This document shows, one piece after another, positions 23,775-35,611 of a stretch of DNA of 64,000 nucleotides. The position numbers and the translations under genes were made by a program. The DNA comes from Cinnamomum chago. Taxonomy: Eukaryota; Streptophyta; Magnoliopsida; Laurales; Lauraceae. Position 1 is the stretch's first letter. Every line of letters begins with the position of its first letter. The notes beneath the pieces were generated by a model. The model did no database searches. It worked only from the letters and a program-made list of their open reading frames with translations, and was not told the DNA's origin. The stretch lies in the NCBI GenBank assembly GCA_038049695.1, contig CP142458.1, positions 65,071,501-65,135,500 of the forward strand, in the 5' to 3' direction.

Positions 23775-24201
23775 CATTTCGTCGCCAATACGTCTCAAAA
23801 AATAAACCGCCAAGAAAGTCCGCGCGTCCCAAATTTTAAGCATTCCGCGACGAAATAAATTTGTTGCAGAATATTATAAACGTATTTTGCGGCGACATAT
23901 TTTTGTCGCAAAATCTCTTTAATAAAATACAATGTAAATGAATTAGCGATGAAATAAAATCGTCGCAAAATAAATAATTTCGTCGCCAAATTTGTACCTC
24001 TTCATGGCGCCAGTCCCATTTTTTTGGCGCCAAACTTTTCGCGACGATATTTAGCGTCGATTAAAAATTATCGTCGTTAAATCATTTGTATTTCTATTTT
24101 AGGTGACAAAATGAATTTTTCGTCGCGAAAACCAATATTTAGCGACAAATTTTCAAAACGTCGCGAAATATTCGCCGCGAAAAATGATTTTTGTTGTAGT
24201 G
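23775..24201. repeat. Right subterminal repeat region of the CACTA element
   Basis: Dense GTCGC, GCGACGAAAT and complement motifs mirror those at 9125-9790, ending in TTTTTGTTGTAGTG. Confidence 0.8.
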
Positions 24202-24440
24202 AGTTGAAATACATTAAGGGTGGAGCTATTAATGAATGTTAAAATGGTCTTAAATTGGGTTGTTTGTTTTAGTGGGTTTGGACTTGAAACTCATTAAGGG
24301 TGGAGCTATTAATGGGTGTTAAAATGGTGTTAAATTGGATTATTTGGGTTAGTGTATGTGGATTTAAAATGCATTAATAATGGAATTGTTATTGGGCATT
24401 AAAATGATGTTAAATTGAATGGATTTGGGACCCATTTACC
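24202..24440. repeat. 80-bp tandem repeat of the LTR, resuming after the CACTA insertion
   Basis: Units marked by TGGAGCTATTAATG start at 9061, 24221 and 24301, with a decayed fourth at about 24381. After removing the CACTA element and one AGT, the first step is exactly 80 bp. Each unit includes TTAAAATGGT-TTAAATTGG. Confidence 0.8.
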
Positions 24441-24921
24441 CTCGAAACTTGGACCTTAGCCCCACCTGACCTATGAATATAAATTAGACCTCTAGTAAGG
24501 AGGTGTGTAGGCTAACATCTCCTTGTGGATTGTGAGGTAGTATATGTGGGACACATATTGGGCTAAGTGGGTGGCGTAGTGGAACCCCGAGGTGCCAACA
24601 ACTTCAGAAGCACCAAATGATTATGAGAGGCATTTCGGAACCGCGTAACCACCTTGTTAGACGGTATGGACCCTACATGTGATGAATGACCCTAGCCTTA
24701 CGTTGGTTTGTGCCCACTCCCTTTGGTCCTTGACTATAGGATTTGTATAGGTTACGGTTAGCTTAGAACCTCTTGAATATTACAAGACAGGAGCATATAC
24801 CCATTCCATTACTTGGTCTAATACCCTCTTTTAATATGCTCGTGGGGTGGGCTCCCTTGTGGCTCTCTTGACAGTGTGATGGGAGCACCCTTTGTATGAT
24901 AAACCGGACCTCTTGTTTAGG

Positions 24922-25006
24922 GGAGAGAGAGAGAGAGAGAGAGTGGGTGGGTGGGGGGGGTGGGGGGGGGGGGGGGGGGGGGGGGGTTTGTGTGTGTGTG
25001 TGTAGT
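24922..25006. repeat. (GA)n, a 25-bp G-run and (GT)n
   Basis: (GA)11 is followed by GTGGGTGGGTG8, a run of 25 G (24962-24986) and (TG)8. It lies inside the solo LTR. Run lengths may be assembly-sensitive. Confidence 0.8.
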
Positions 25007-25758
25007 CTGGTTACCGGGTTCGCTGGGTGTGTTCATTCTGATAGCAAATGATGGTCTGATTATTTTGTTGATAAGTTATGTTCTGTTTATCCATTATTTC
25101 TGTACTTTCTGATATTGGTTTCGGTTGGCACGTGTTACGCTGCTACTCATATCTATTTACTTGCCAGTATATCTGATGCTGCTACATTTGGTGCTTAGGT
25201 AAATGGGCCCATTGTGTAGGTGGTTGTGGTGGTCTTTCGAGATTCACTAGTTGATGGATTACCCCTAGTGGAGTGTGGCAGCATTGTTGGGTTGCTAGAT
25301 TGGTACTTGAGAGCCTCATTTTATATTCCGGCTATGAGCATAGATGCCTCTTGCACAGGTCATTATAGTGTTTTAGACATTCGTTAAAACTCTAATGCAT
25401 TTTGTAATCGAAATATAAGTAAATACCTTTCTGTTACTTGTATCAGCTATGATGTTAGTGTATGTTATATTGGTGACCATCTGCGCAGATTGTATGAGTC
25501 GTTGCTTCCATGTTTGTTTATGGTGACTGATCATCACTAATAACCTCACTATGGATTTCGACCACCCGGAATTGTGGCCGCAAATGTATTTAAGGAAAAG
25601 ATTTTAATTGGCCCCGATTCTCATGCCCTAATGATGCGGTTAGGATCCAATCAAATTTTTGGAGCGTGACATAGGGTCTAAATAAGGACCTAAACTCGGT
25701 TTTTAACGGGTCAAAATCTCCAGGTAATCGGAGAATCGGGGACCCATTTACATCCCTA

Positions 25759-26380
25759 ATCCTTTATTTCTTCTGACTCCTCAAAATAAATGCCTTATCT
25801 TTTTTTGGCTGTTCCAATTTCCAATACTCATATTTCAACGAAAAGAAAAAATATTGCCCTTTGAGATGATTTGGATGTCACAGAGCTGGGCCATTCAACT
25901 GCCAACTTGAAAACTGATGGTGAATAATGAGTGAAATCCAACGGTCAAAGGAGAGTTCCCACTTGATTAATGGCTGGATGGTTTTTTGTCTTTTTTGCTA
26001 TTGGGTTCTAATGGTTGGATGGTTTCATGGAGGTTAATATCTTCCTTTAAAATATTCGAAGGATCCACAAAATGAATGATTTAGGTAGTCATTAAGAGGA
26101 TAATGGTTGGAAATTAAGTTTCATGGAGGTCAATTTCTTCCTTTAAAATATTCAAAGGATGGCCCACCAAATGAATGATTTAGGTAGTAATTAAGAGGAT
26201 TCCCTCTAACAAACTGTAAAAGGAGGGAGAGAAAAATAAAAATTGATTAACTAGTTGTGCTAAATGCTAGTTTCAACATTAGTAACTACATTAAAGATTA
26301 GGGAGCACTATAAAGTGTCCGGGCGTTTTTACTAATCAAATGGGGCATTTTAAAAAATTTCGATATATATATATATATAT
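25759..26380. other. Intergenic DNA with a short duplicated block
   Basis: About 26030-26090 and 26120-26200 share GGTCAATTTCTTCCTTTAAA and AATGAATGATTTAGGTAGT, a local direct duplication of about 100 bp. No gene is seen. It ends in (TA)n before the MITE. Confidence 0.45.
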
Positions 26381-26580
26381 GGAAATGCTCCTATGAGAGA
26401 TATCTCTCACCTTATATGAGAGATATACGTAAGCGCCCTCATATTTAAGTTGTTGGCATTGGATATGAATGTGAGGGCCCCCACCCTATAGAGATATCTC
26501 TGATAGGGATGTGGATCTTAAATGTGAGGGTTACTGCCCAATCTCTCATTTAAGGTGAGAGATATCTCTCGTAATCTCCC
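26381..26580. mobile_element. Foldback MITE in a (TA)n tract
   Basis: 200 bp with inverted-repeat arms: GGAAATGCTCCTATGAGAGA at the left, and on the right its imperfect complement ending CGTAATCTCCC. The arms share GAGAGATATCTCTCACCTTA over 20 bp. Both sides are (TA)n. It has the same design as the elements at 6177 and 57343. Confidence 0.75.
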
Positions 26581-27866
26581 TATATATAAATATATCTCTG
26601 ACCTTATTTCCCATAATTTCACCATAACTATGAAGAGAGGAAACCCTCTCAATTTATACATAGTAATAACTAAGATTATTCAAATTCAAATGCAATCTTA
26701 TCTCTAATAACCAGACCAACCAACCTAATCCTATCTCTAGCATCTTATCTCTTTAGGATATGGTTTTATGAAAATGTGATTGTTCTAAAGTTATTGTTGT
26801 CATTGATGGTGTATTTGTTCTCTGTTATACTGAGACATACATTTAAGAGATGAAATGTTTTGGTTTACTAGTTAGATAATCTGTATTCTGTATCATTCAT
26901 GTTAAAATTGACCTTTTGTTCTTTGCTGATGATGTGATATGGGATGTCAATGTACAATTCAATTCACATGCCACGTTTTTCCCAAAGAAGTAGAATATAG
27001 AGCTGTGATTGACCTTCAATTCTAATTAATGGAGCTGTTCCCCAATTAAAGAAAGTGAGGTTTTGTGACCAAGGGCAATCAAACAGCAAGAAAGAGTCAT
27101 ACTCATTCAACCTATCTTGATTTTGTGGTAAAATGCATGGATCATGACAGAATAGGGAGCTTTTGTTTTTATTTTTCCTGTTGCTAAGAAAGATGATTAT
27201 ATTAACACAGAGAAGAAAAGTCACATACAAACAAAACAGAAGCCCCAAAAACATCACACTACATTAATCCTAGTAATACTATTTGAAACAGAAGACACTG
27301 TAGCAACTGGTGTGTGATGAGTGAGTTTCTCTTAAGCTCCAACGAAAAAAAAAAAAAAAAAGATTACTTTTGCAGTTCCCTGAGAAGAGTCATCAACTCA
27401 TCATCCAAAAGGGTAAGAGGTAGAGGTATTTGCCTTCATGCACAATCTTCTTTTCCTGCAAGCAAATGTAAAGCCTGAATGTAACTAAGAAGAGAGTGGG
27501 GGAACAACACAGTAGAGGGGGCTTGAGCTTAGACTGCGGTCAGCAATTTGATGGCTTCCCTTGTTGCAAAAAGAGAGTACTTTCTAGGAAAAGTACTGTT
27601 CAAGTAGTGATTTTTTCCATAAACCCTTAAAAAGCCAGGAGGGCAACTGATTATTAATTAACAATTGGAAGATAGTATAACAGTCATCCTATGTGATGAC
27701 ATTAGTCAACTGTCACTTGCAACATAACCTGAGCCCCCTCCAAGAGAGCTGCAATTTTTGCCTCCAAGGCTGAAGATACATACATTGGGCCAGAAATGGC
27801 AGTGATGAGATCCCCATTATGGTTGCCTATGATGCCTCCAACTTCATATGAAGAGATTTTAAAACC
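26581..27866. other. Intergenic DNA, no gene seen
   Basis: AT-rich. The minus-strand frame at 26964-27257 is hydrophobic but lacks family features and is probably chance. Confidence 0.35.
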
Positions 27867-28084
27867 TTTTTTTTTTTGCTAACGGAGGTTCCCAACCCTT
27901 TGGGCTAGACTATTTCCTCCGGACCCCAGAGAGAAGCCGGGTAAAACCCCTATAACCTCTAGGTGGTAGCACAAGTAGACTCAACCTTTGGTTTTTGAGA
28001 AGAGGGGAACCGGGGGTCGATACCAAGACCTCTAACTCCAGAAGAGGGAGGAACTGTGGTTATGACCACTCGGCCAACCCCTTG
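27867..28084 (-). mobile_element. tRNA-derived SINE
   Basis: Read on the minus strand, the element starts near CAAGGGGTTGGCCGAGTGG, containing a perfect pol III A box (TGGCCGAGTGG). A B-box-like GGTATCGACCC follows about 40 bp later, and the element ends in an A-run (T-run at 27867-27877 on the plus strand). Length is about 218 bp. No clear target duplication is visible. A second, truncated copy lies near 35612-35720. Confidence 0.75.
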
Positions 28085-28632
28085 TAGTTTCACAAATGTG
28101 GATTGGATGAAACAGTATCAACTCTACAAATTCGTAATCGTCATTCCTATGCTAGCTCCAAAATACATGGCTTAGAATTTACCTTCTTTAGCTCACCATG
28201 ACCAAAACTCACTCCACCTAAGACTGATCACTCAGGCTTCAGGTTCTAATGTATGTCAAGCCAAGTATCAGAACTTAGAGAAAATGGATTGGGCATTTTT
28301 TTCTGTGAAATGGCAAACATATTGTTATTTGTGTAGGAAATGAGATTTGCCTAATTCATTGATGTAGATGATTGAAAACCGGATTACAATTACACAACAG
28401 TGACAATCAAGGGTCAAGGGTGTATATAGGGCAATGCATGCACTGCCAACTGAACTTTATGATAGCAGCTCCAACATTTTTTGTGGAGGACTCATCAATG
28501 GCATATTTGCATGAGTACCCTACAATCAGACAATTAGAATTTTGTGTGACTACAATCCATACAAGACAAGGGCACATTTCATGTACGTCCAAAACCATTG
28601 ATGGCCCTTTAGTTAAAAATCTCATTTAGATG

Positions 28633-29031
28633 TAGGGGTGTTCATGGCCCCGCAACACTGGGTTGAGACATATTAGGCCCGGCCCAACTTTATTAAGAAA
28701 AAAAAAAAAGGCCCAACTTTATTAAGAAAAAAAAAAGGCCCGGGCCTGGCCCAAGCTGAACACAAGCGATAAGAGTCACACCCAAGCCCACCCATTCGGT
28801 CAATTGGGTCAGGCTGGCCCAAACCGGGCTTTCTATTAATTGTTTGGATAAACTACGGTAAATTACAAGCACTCATTACTTAGGCCGGGCTGAGCCGAGC
28901 TTGGGGCTTTTGGTTACTTAAATCCAAGCCTGGCTTAATTACTAAATGGGCCCAGATTATACACTCAAGCCGCCTCAAAACAGGGCTGGGCCTGGATCAG
29001 GATTGGGCCTGCCAGGCCCATGAGCACCCTA
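28633..29031. mobile_element. hAT-like non-autonomous element rich in GGCCC motifs
   Basis: Ends TAGGGGTGTTCATGG and CCATGAGCACCCTA form an imperfect inverted repeat. The 399-bp body is rich in GCCCGGCCCAA and GGGCCTGGCCC. Flanks TTTAGATG and GTTAGAGATG resemble an 8-bp duplication with a small indel, so the borders are tentative. Confidence 0.55.
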
Positions 29032-29039
29032 GTTAGAGA

Positions 29040-30500
29040 TGTGTCCTTGTTTGGTATCTCTACTATACTTTGGATAGACCTATCAAAATAGAGTCATTGC
29101 AAGAAGAGTGATAAAAAAGGGGCTAGAATAAAAAAGAGTGTTTGGTAATGCAATGATCTATTTTAAATAGACTTTTTTAAATCAATGGTTAAAAGTTTTT
29201 CACTAGTTTTTCATGACTCCATAGCCATGTCCAGCCTGCCAAAGAGATCTAATGGTTTGGATCTTGTGTCTGAGGCCTACATAGTCTAAAAAACACTATA
29301 AATGACTCATTATTTTTGCATATATCTCAAGATTAGTGATGATCCAACGGCTGGAATTTAGTCCATAGCAATGTTTGACCTTCTAAACATTTTCAACAGT
29401 TTGGATTGTGACTTGCTATTCCAGAAATAATAAAAAAAAAAAGAGAAAAACGCAACTGCTAATAGACTAATCCAAAATTGGATATGTTATATCAATGGTT
29501 GATATTATTTTGAAAATATCTTGAGATTTGCAAGGTATCAAGCCTTGAAAATTCACCATATGGCCATGTTCAGCTTTGCAAAGAGATCTAACGATTTGGA
29601 TCTTATGTTTGGAGCTCACGGTATCTAGAAAATTTCATCCAAAGGCTAACTTTTTGTACATATCTTGAGATTTGTGATGATCCAACTGTTGAAATTTATT
29701 ATTATAGCCGTGTTTGATCTTATGAACATCTCCAACAATTTGGATCTTGATTTAGTCTTTTCTGATTTTAAAAAAATAAATAAATCGGATTGGGGCATTG
29801 TGGTTCCATAAACACGGTTCATTTGTTTTTACTTTTTTGCCTCTACTTTCTAAATGCATGCTTTTAAGGGTTATGGAAAACAAAGACACTGCCTCTACTT
29901 CTCTAAGTGGGCAAAACCTAGAAAACATTGCCAAACACCATGATTTTCAGAAACTCTACATGATTTAAAGATTTAGAGAATAAGAGGGAAAAAAATAGAG
30001 TTGCCAAACTTGGAGTGGTAGATTAGGGTTTAGTGTGTGTAGAATTGTCTTTTTATTTTTTATTTAGGTAAAGGTTTTTTAATTATTTTTCAAAAAGTAC
30101 ATGAAAATTTAAATATTTCAAAAAAGTATATCAACGACCTTCATGCATGGAGGGTTAAAAAAAAAAGAGGGATTCCAAATGACAAAGAAACCGACTTCAT
30201 CAAATGGCTATGATCGTCGAAATCAAATTGTCCAAGTGTCGAGGAGAGAAAATGTTCAAAAAAGATGTCTCATAAGGAAATGATCTTTCTGTCATTTCTT
30301 AAAAAAATTATGGACAAGACTTCATTAAAAAAATCGGAAAAATCTTTTATAGTTTTTTAAAATATTCAAATCTTCGCATATATATATTTATTTATTTTGA
30401 AATCTTCCCTTTTATTTATTATTCATGGAGATCTAGCTCTTTTGAACTTTTGTGAGGGGGGTAAATGGTCAGAAACAAAAAAAATGGAGAATAATTGAAT
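29040..30500. other. Intergenic DNA upstream of F-box gene 1
   Basis: A roughly 200-bp motif is repeated imperfectly (GATCTAACGATTTGGATCTT and CCAACGGCTGGAATTTA types, near 29230-29420 and 29560-29760). No coding feature is seen. Confidence 0.35.
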
Positions 30501-30559
30501 ATAAAACCTTTTTGAGGTTATGTGAAAACATGTGGGCCTCTTGTGTAAATAAAATAAAA

Positions 30560-30672
30560 TAAAAACAAAGCGAGGGAGTCTCTCAGTCTCTCTCTTCCCC
30601 TTCCAATCTCTCCGAAGGAGAAAAAAATCCAAGGAGCTCCTCTCCCTCTCCTGCTTCCATCTAGTGTTGCTG
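30560..30672 (+). other. 5' leader exon of F-box gene 1 (non-coding)
   Basis: The CT-rich segment ends GTGTTGCTG/GTAACT at 30672. The paralogue has the same layout, ending CTCTTGCTT/GTAAGT at 37813. Both are followed by an intron of about 1.2-1.3 kb and an exon starting GTTCTTCCT. The 5' end is a guess; no TATA box was fixed. Confidence 0.5.
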
Positions 30673-31906
30673 GTAACTCTCTCTCTCTCTCTCTCTAAAC
30701 CCTATATCCATGAACCCTAAGACCTAATCCGACCCAGATCCTAATCCCTAGTTCCTAAGTTGTAAACCCTAATCTCCATTTCCTGATCTCCGTTGATATA
30801 TGCATAAATCTTGAATGTAAACATGCTATCCATATTCTAATAACTGTTGTTTCAACCATGGTCAAGGCCAGTTATCAGACCCTTCCATGATTTAAATCAT
30901 GGTTCTGAATCATGAATATTGCAGAAGCTTTAGACCCTTTCTAAGTTAGCTCATGGAGTGAGAGCATTGCAGAAGCCTCTTCTGGATGGATTGAAATGCT
31001 AATGAATATGATTGGGTCACCCCAAACATTAATCTATTACAACCCATTCAATTATTTTCTTATTAACAAATCCCATTTTAAGCTAACTGTTTTCCCATTG
31101 AAGTGTTGCTGAATACATGTGCATTCCATTCAATCAATGTGTAATGACATAACAAATAGATGCAATCTCACACTCAATCTTGTTTGTACACAACCCCTTC
31201 AGGTGCTTCCCTTGTGTGCTGCAAATTTCATGTTCATCAGATCATCCTAACCCCTCTTATCTCTGGCGCTCAAGTGTAAAGGTTATAAAATGCATCTATT
31301 ATTATTATTGTTATTCAAATCAATGGTGGAATCCCATTCGGATCTAACTACACTAATAAAATTTGATATACAAAATCTTCCTCAGTAATACATAAAATAA
31401 AGGCATATGGGGTGGGGTGGGTTAGGCACACCCAAAACCCAAACCTGCTTCAGACCTGATTCAGATTAGTTTATGGAAAACCATACCCGACCGAACACTA
31501 CTAACAAACGACCAAAATTGCCACCAATAGGGGCGGGTGTCGGTTAAACCCGTCCCATTGACATCCCTAGTCATGGGGCATCCCACATGGTGGTTAAAAG
31601 GTTACCTCTCACCCAAGTCAGTAAGAGGTGCCTCTTAGCAAAATATTACCCATATATATGTTTTGGAAAATAATGCTATTTTTGTCCTCACAAACTTTAT
31701 CCTTGAACCTCTCTAATAATGATAGAAAGTCTTACCATTGCTTATATACTACTACTGCAAATTTAGATTATATAGTTAGAGACAACATCCGTTGGATATG
31801 ATTTTTGTAATACCATCATTTTTATCTAAAAGGCCCAATGGGTAGCATATAGACTAACTGCATGTCTATTTTCAATCATTGCATGTTTTTGCAGGTTCTT
31901 CCTGAA

Positions 31907-34174
31907 ATGAAAAGACTTCATGATAAATCAAAGATATTAGCCCAGGTGAGATATCATGGAATCACATTGAAATACTTTTTCTTTTCACAGAAATCGAATA
32001 TTTAATTTTCGTACAACTTTTTTCACTTACATCTGGAGAGTAGCCTATAAATTTGATAATCTTTTAATTGTCATTCTCTTTATTTGGTTGCAGATAATTA
32101 TTTCCAATTTTCCTTAACTTGTATGGTCAGGATCATTAGATGCATGCCTACCAATGGTTGAAAGTTTAAGACTTTATTCTGAATAAATAAGGTTAAAGAA
32201 AGGATCAGGATCATTGGATAAGTTATTGGTGGGGTTCATTTTCGCCAAACCTTATTTATATGATACCTCTCCACCACCACTCCTACTGATAGGCATTCAT
32301 CTAGGCGGGCCGAGTAACAGCCACAAGGATATTGATTGCATGTCCTTGGTCAAATAATCAATGTGAATTTGCCCCTCCTATTATTTGTATGAAAGATGTA
32401 ACACATTGTTTTTTTACAGAGAAATGATATTATGTTGCCATCACTAAGGTGTCAATTGACCCTACCTGCGTGGCACTCTTTGGTTAAGCAAAGCTTCTCA
32501 AATTGTGCACCACCCTCTGTGAAGAAATTAGATCAAATTTTACTACAACCATAGTGATATGCTCAGTTGGATTGACCATCTTTAGATATTATCATTGTAT
32601 CTTTGAACATGATCAATCTGCTGGTTCATATCACATTAATAGAGGAAGTTTCACATAGATGAGTTGCGTGCACATGTTAAATTAGTCGTATTGATGATTA
32701 ATTCTCTTCCTTTTATCGACTGCGTACTAAAAACATCATGTGTGTCACGTTTGGTAATAGGTGAGGAATCTGTAGATTTGACGGTTCCTCACTGAAGAAC
32801 GAGAATATTTTCCCTGAAGATTTAGTTGCCAAACATGACCTTAACAATTCTTATATTTGATCTCCAACAATTTTGATTATCTTCTACTACTATCTCTCTC
32901 TCTCTCTCTCTGTTTTTTTTTTTTTCCTTTTTTTCTTGAGATGTTTACAATAAGCATCAAATAAATCCTATTTGGTAGACTTTGTAAAGAATCTTTCTTT
33001 GTTGCCCACTTATTAGGATTCAAGTACCAAAAGAAAAAAGCTGACGGATGGATACCAAAGCATTGGCATACAGCTCATCCCTCAAGATATTATTATGGAC
33101 ATACTTTCTAGACTACCAATCTACTCTCTTTTCCAATGCACTCTGGTTTCGAAGGCATGGCAAGATATCATAGTTCACAACCCTATTTTCGCCACCATGC
33201 AACACAATCGAGCCTTGGAGAATCAAAATAATACCCTTCTGATGTTCTCTAAAGACAATTTGCCAGAAGTAAATCTCTATTTGGTCGAAAGAGAAGATGT
33301 GGGGCATCACAGGTTACGGGTGATGGATGCCAAGCTGACCGATCACTCACGTTTCAATGACTGTCCTCGCATTGTGGGATCATACCATGGTTTGCTATGT
33401 ATCTCTGTCCGTCAGAGGCGTCGAGTGTATATATCCAATCCAATCACTGGTGAATGCAAGAAGCTTCCATCAAAAGAAAAAAAATGCTATACATTCGTAG
33501 CAGGAATCGGATTTGACTCCACAAGGAAGGAATATAAGGTGGTGAGACAGGTGTGTAAACGTGAAGGGCCACTTTCATGGAAAACTGAGATACACACTCT
33601 AGGGACAAATGCTTGGAGACCGTTAGGGGATTTCTCAACGTTCGATGGGGAGTACTTTTTCTCTCACTTCTCGAATGCATTGGTAAATGGCTCTCTTCAT
33701 TGGTGTAGCTACCTTAATAGGTATAGCTCCCTTCCAACAGACATGCGCATCACCTCTTTGGACGTGAGTGATGAGCAGCTTGGGTTTGTGCCGACTCCTG
33801 AAACTTCTTTTGAGTGTAGTATACATTTGATGGCTTGGAAGGGATGTCTTACCATAGCCCAGCGGTTATGGGTAGATAACTCTATACATATGTGGGTGAT
33901 GAAAGAATACAATGTGAAAGAGTCGTGGACTAAACTAATTAATGTGACAATGCCCACTTGGTTATCTACTGTAGGTGATTTTTTGCCGTTTGTTGATGAC
34001 ACTCTAATGGATGACATACAAGTTATTGATCATCCCCGTCTTAGAGCTGAATTTTATAATAATCGGCCTCGTTTTAATTTGGGAGTCATGGCTCATGTGG
34101 GGAGCTTAGTTTCTCTCAAAAAGTATTGTGGGGGAGGAAAGGTAGGTAGGATGAAGTTTCTCCCTATTCAATAG
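31907..34174 (+). CDS. F-box protein with F-box-associated domain (copy 1)
   Basis: Substrate adaptor of an SCF ubiquitin ligase, with an N-terminal F-box (about residues 33-74, LIPQDIIMDILSRLP... VSKAWQDII) that would bind SKP1. A C-terminal F-box-associated domain of about 250 residues follows (YHGLLCIS, YISNPITGECKKLP, GIGFDSTRKEYKVV, FSNALVNGSLHW). Model: coding exon 31907-31945 (13 codons, MKRLHDKSKILAQ), intron 31946-33016 (GTGAGA...TTAG), main exon 33017-34174, giving 398 aa. The ATG at 33095 would remove the start of the F-box. Upstream frame, splice sites and the 13-codon exon are all conserved in copy 2, which supports this start. Target unknown. Confidence 0.85.
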
Positions 34175-35490
34175 AGGAGGAGGATGATAAAAAGATACAC
34201 CATCAAAACCAAAGGATATGGCTAATGGCTCTGTTTTCAGAGTTTCTAAGATTACTAGTCTTTGTGATTGATACAGATTGTGCACTGCTGGACATCAAGG
34301 AACCCGCTGAAGTCCAAGATCAAACCCACCATTGGATGGCCCTCCTTATGCATACTGCGTTATGATCATGAGAAAATCAAAGCCTCCTGAATCCTGATGT
34401 TTTGTATTTCCTCTTATTGTTAATGTTTTTGTAAAGGGCTGGAGTTTCTCCCTATTTGGACAATGTTGTTGTTGTTTCATTATATATATTTTATAAAGAG
34501 ATGTAATTGTATGATTGGAAGGGAAGTTTATCCTTCAGTTGTATGTTTGAACTTTTAATGTGGTTTCCTGTGGAGGGGTTTGAATTTGATGCCTGGGCTT
34601 CTTTCTCTCGGTCTAGCTAATGGGTTATCTCATATTGGAGGTATCTTATGAGTATACCCTTAAATGAAGATTAGGCCTGTCAAATTTGGCCATTTGAGGC
34701 TTTGACAAGGGGGCCTGGCCCTTGCTCGGCTCTCAAAAAGTCCTTAAAATGAGGGCTTTTGTTTTTCTTTAAAGCCCCAGTGCTGGGCTCTGACAGAAAT
34801 TTGCAGCCCCTCTAATTTGAGGGCTCAGCTTGGACAATATCATGCCCAGCCTGGACCAGCCTTGATTTTTTTAGGTTTCTTTGGGAATATATCTAAATGT
34901 GCCAATAGGATTATTTTCCAATTTTGTATATGTATTAATCTTGGTATAGATGTTTGTGTTCTTTATTTGTTGGTATACACTTTTGTGTTCTTTTTTCTTT
35001 ATACTGATAGGGGTGCCGGTGCGCTACAACTAGTAGCCTGCGGAAAAAGGCTAGCGCGCCTGAAAAACGTAAGACTAGCGCGCCTTACTAGCCCTATAAG
35101 GTAAGGGCTTTGAAGCCAGCTCCGAAAACTCTAGCATGCATTCATTGTTGGTCGATATTGAAATTTGAGGGTCTTTTGGTCTTCACCAAGTGTAAGTGGG
35201 TTTTTTTTCTTTTTTTTGAGTAAAATCCTATTTTTTTTTTTGTTCTAGTTTTTTTTTGTTACTTGTATCATCTTCAGGTAAAAGAATGTGTGAATTAATT
35301 GATGTCCAGAAAAATATGTGAGGAATGCTATTATTTATCTTTTAGGGAACAAAAATTAACCCAAGATCTAGTGAGGGATTTCTTTGATGTGAAGGGAACA
35401 GACAAGGCTGTGTTTATTTGATCTGAAATTAATTTGGAAGGTGGGCCTCACCAACATACATAGTGTGATTGCACTAGTTGGTCATCGTGG
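34175..35490. other. Intergenic DNA between the F-box copies
   Basis: Contains the 3' flank of copy 1. About 34665-34860 is rich in GGGCC and TTGAGGGC motifs and resembles a degraded hAT-like element. No gene is seen. Confidence 0.35.
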
Positions 35491-35611
35491 TTCCCTTGCC
35501 AGCTCCAAAATACATGAGTTGAGTTTACCATCTTTAACCCATCATGACCAAAACAGGCTCCACACAAGACTGACCACTCAGGCTTATGGTTCTTGTATAT
35601 ATCAAGCCATG

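Larger units (their letters stand above)
9125..24201 (-). mobile_element. Complete CACTA transposon, 15.1 kb, with captured host gene fragments
   Basis: The left end is CACTACAACAAAAA and the right end its complement (TTTTTGTTGTAGTG). Ends match over about 29 bp with two differences. The 3-bp target duplication AGT is at 9122-9124 and 24202-24204. The flanking 80-bp repeat stays in perfect register when the element is removed (9061 to 24221 becomes exactly 80 bp), which confirms both borders. Subterminal regions hold many GCGACAA/TCGTCGC motifs in both orientations, as needed for TNPA-type binding. A CACTA-ORF1-like exon lies on the minus strand at 21311-21718. No TNPD/TNP2 catalytic transposase is visible, so the copy is probably non-autonomous. 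It also carries a profilin exon, a PPR C-terminus and a LINE. Confidence 0.9.
7227..25671. mobile_element. Solo LTR of about 2.8 kb (Ty3/gypsy-like), itself split twice
   Basis: Begins TGTAAGGACC at 7227 and ends GGAGCGTGACA at 25671, the TG...CA form typical of gypsy-type LTRs. Removing the hAT insertion (559 bp with one duplication) and the CACTA insertion (15080 bp with one duplication) leaves about 2806 bp. The 5-bp flanks are CGGGG (7222-7226) and TAGGG (25672-25676). They differ by C-to-T and G-to-A at a CpG, consistent with decay of a true duplication. No gag or pol sequence is seen. The LTR contains a 31-bp minisatellite and an 80-bp tandem repeat. Confidence 0.65.
6912..25758. mobile_element. 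Outer hAT-like element, split by later insertions
   Basis: The left end is TAGGGATGTA at 6912 and the right end is TACATCCCTA at 25758, a 10-bp inverted repeat. The 8-bp flanks are GTCCTCTG and ATCCTTTA: five positions match and the other three differ only by transitions, as expected for an old 8-bp duplication. Only 6912-7226 and 25677-25758 are original element sequence; everything between was inserted later. A related copy near 62813-62885 runs unbroken from TTATCGGGG into CTAAATAAGG, which shows the joined state. No coding sequence remains. Confidence 0.6.

Noticed and set aside
23074..23843. Two long minus-strand frames (252 and 199 codons)
   Set aside because: Serine/leucine/proline-rich by-products of CT-rich leader sequence in the CACTA element; two frames overlap and neither has a domain.
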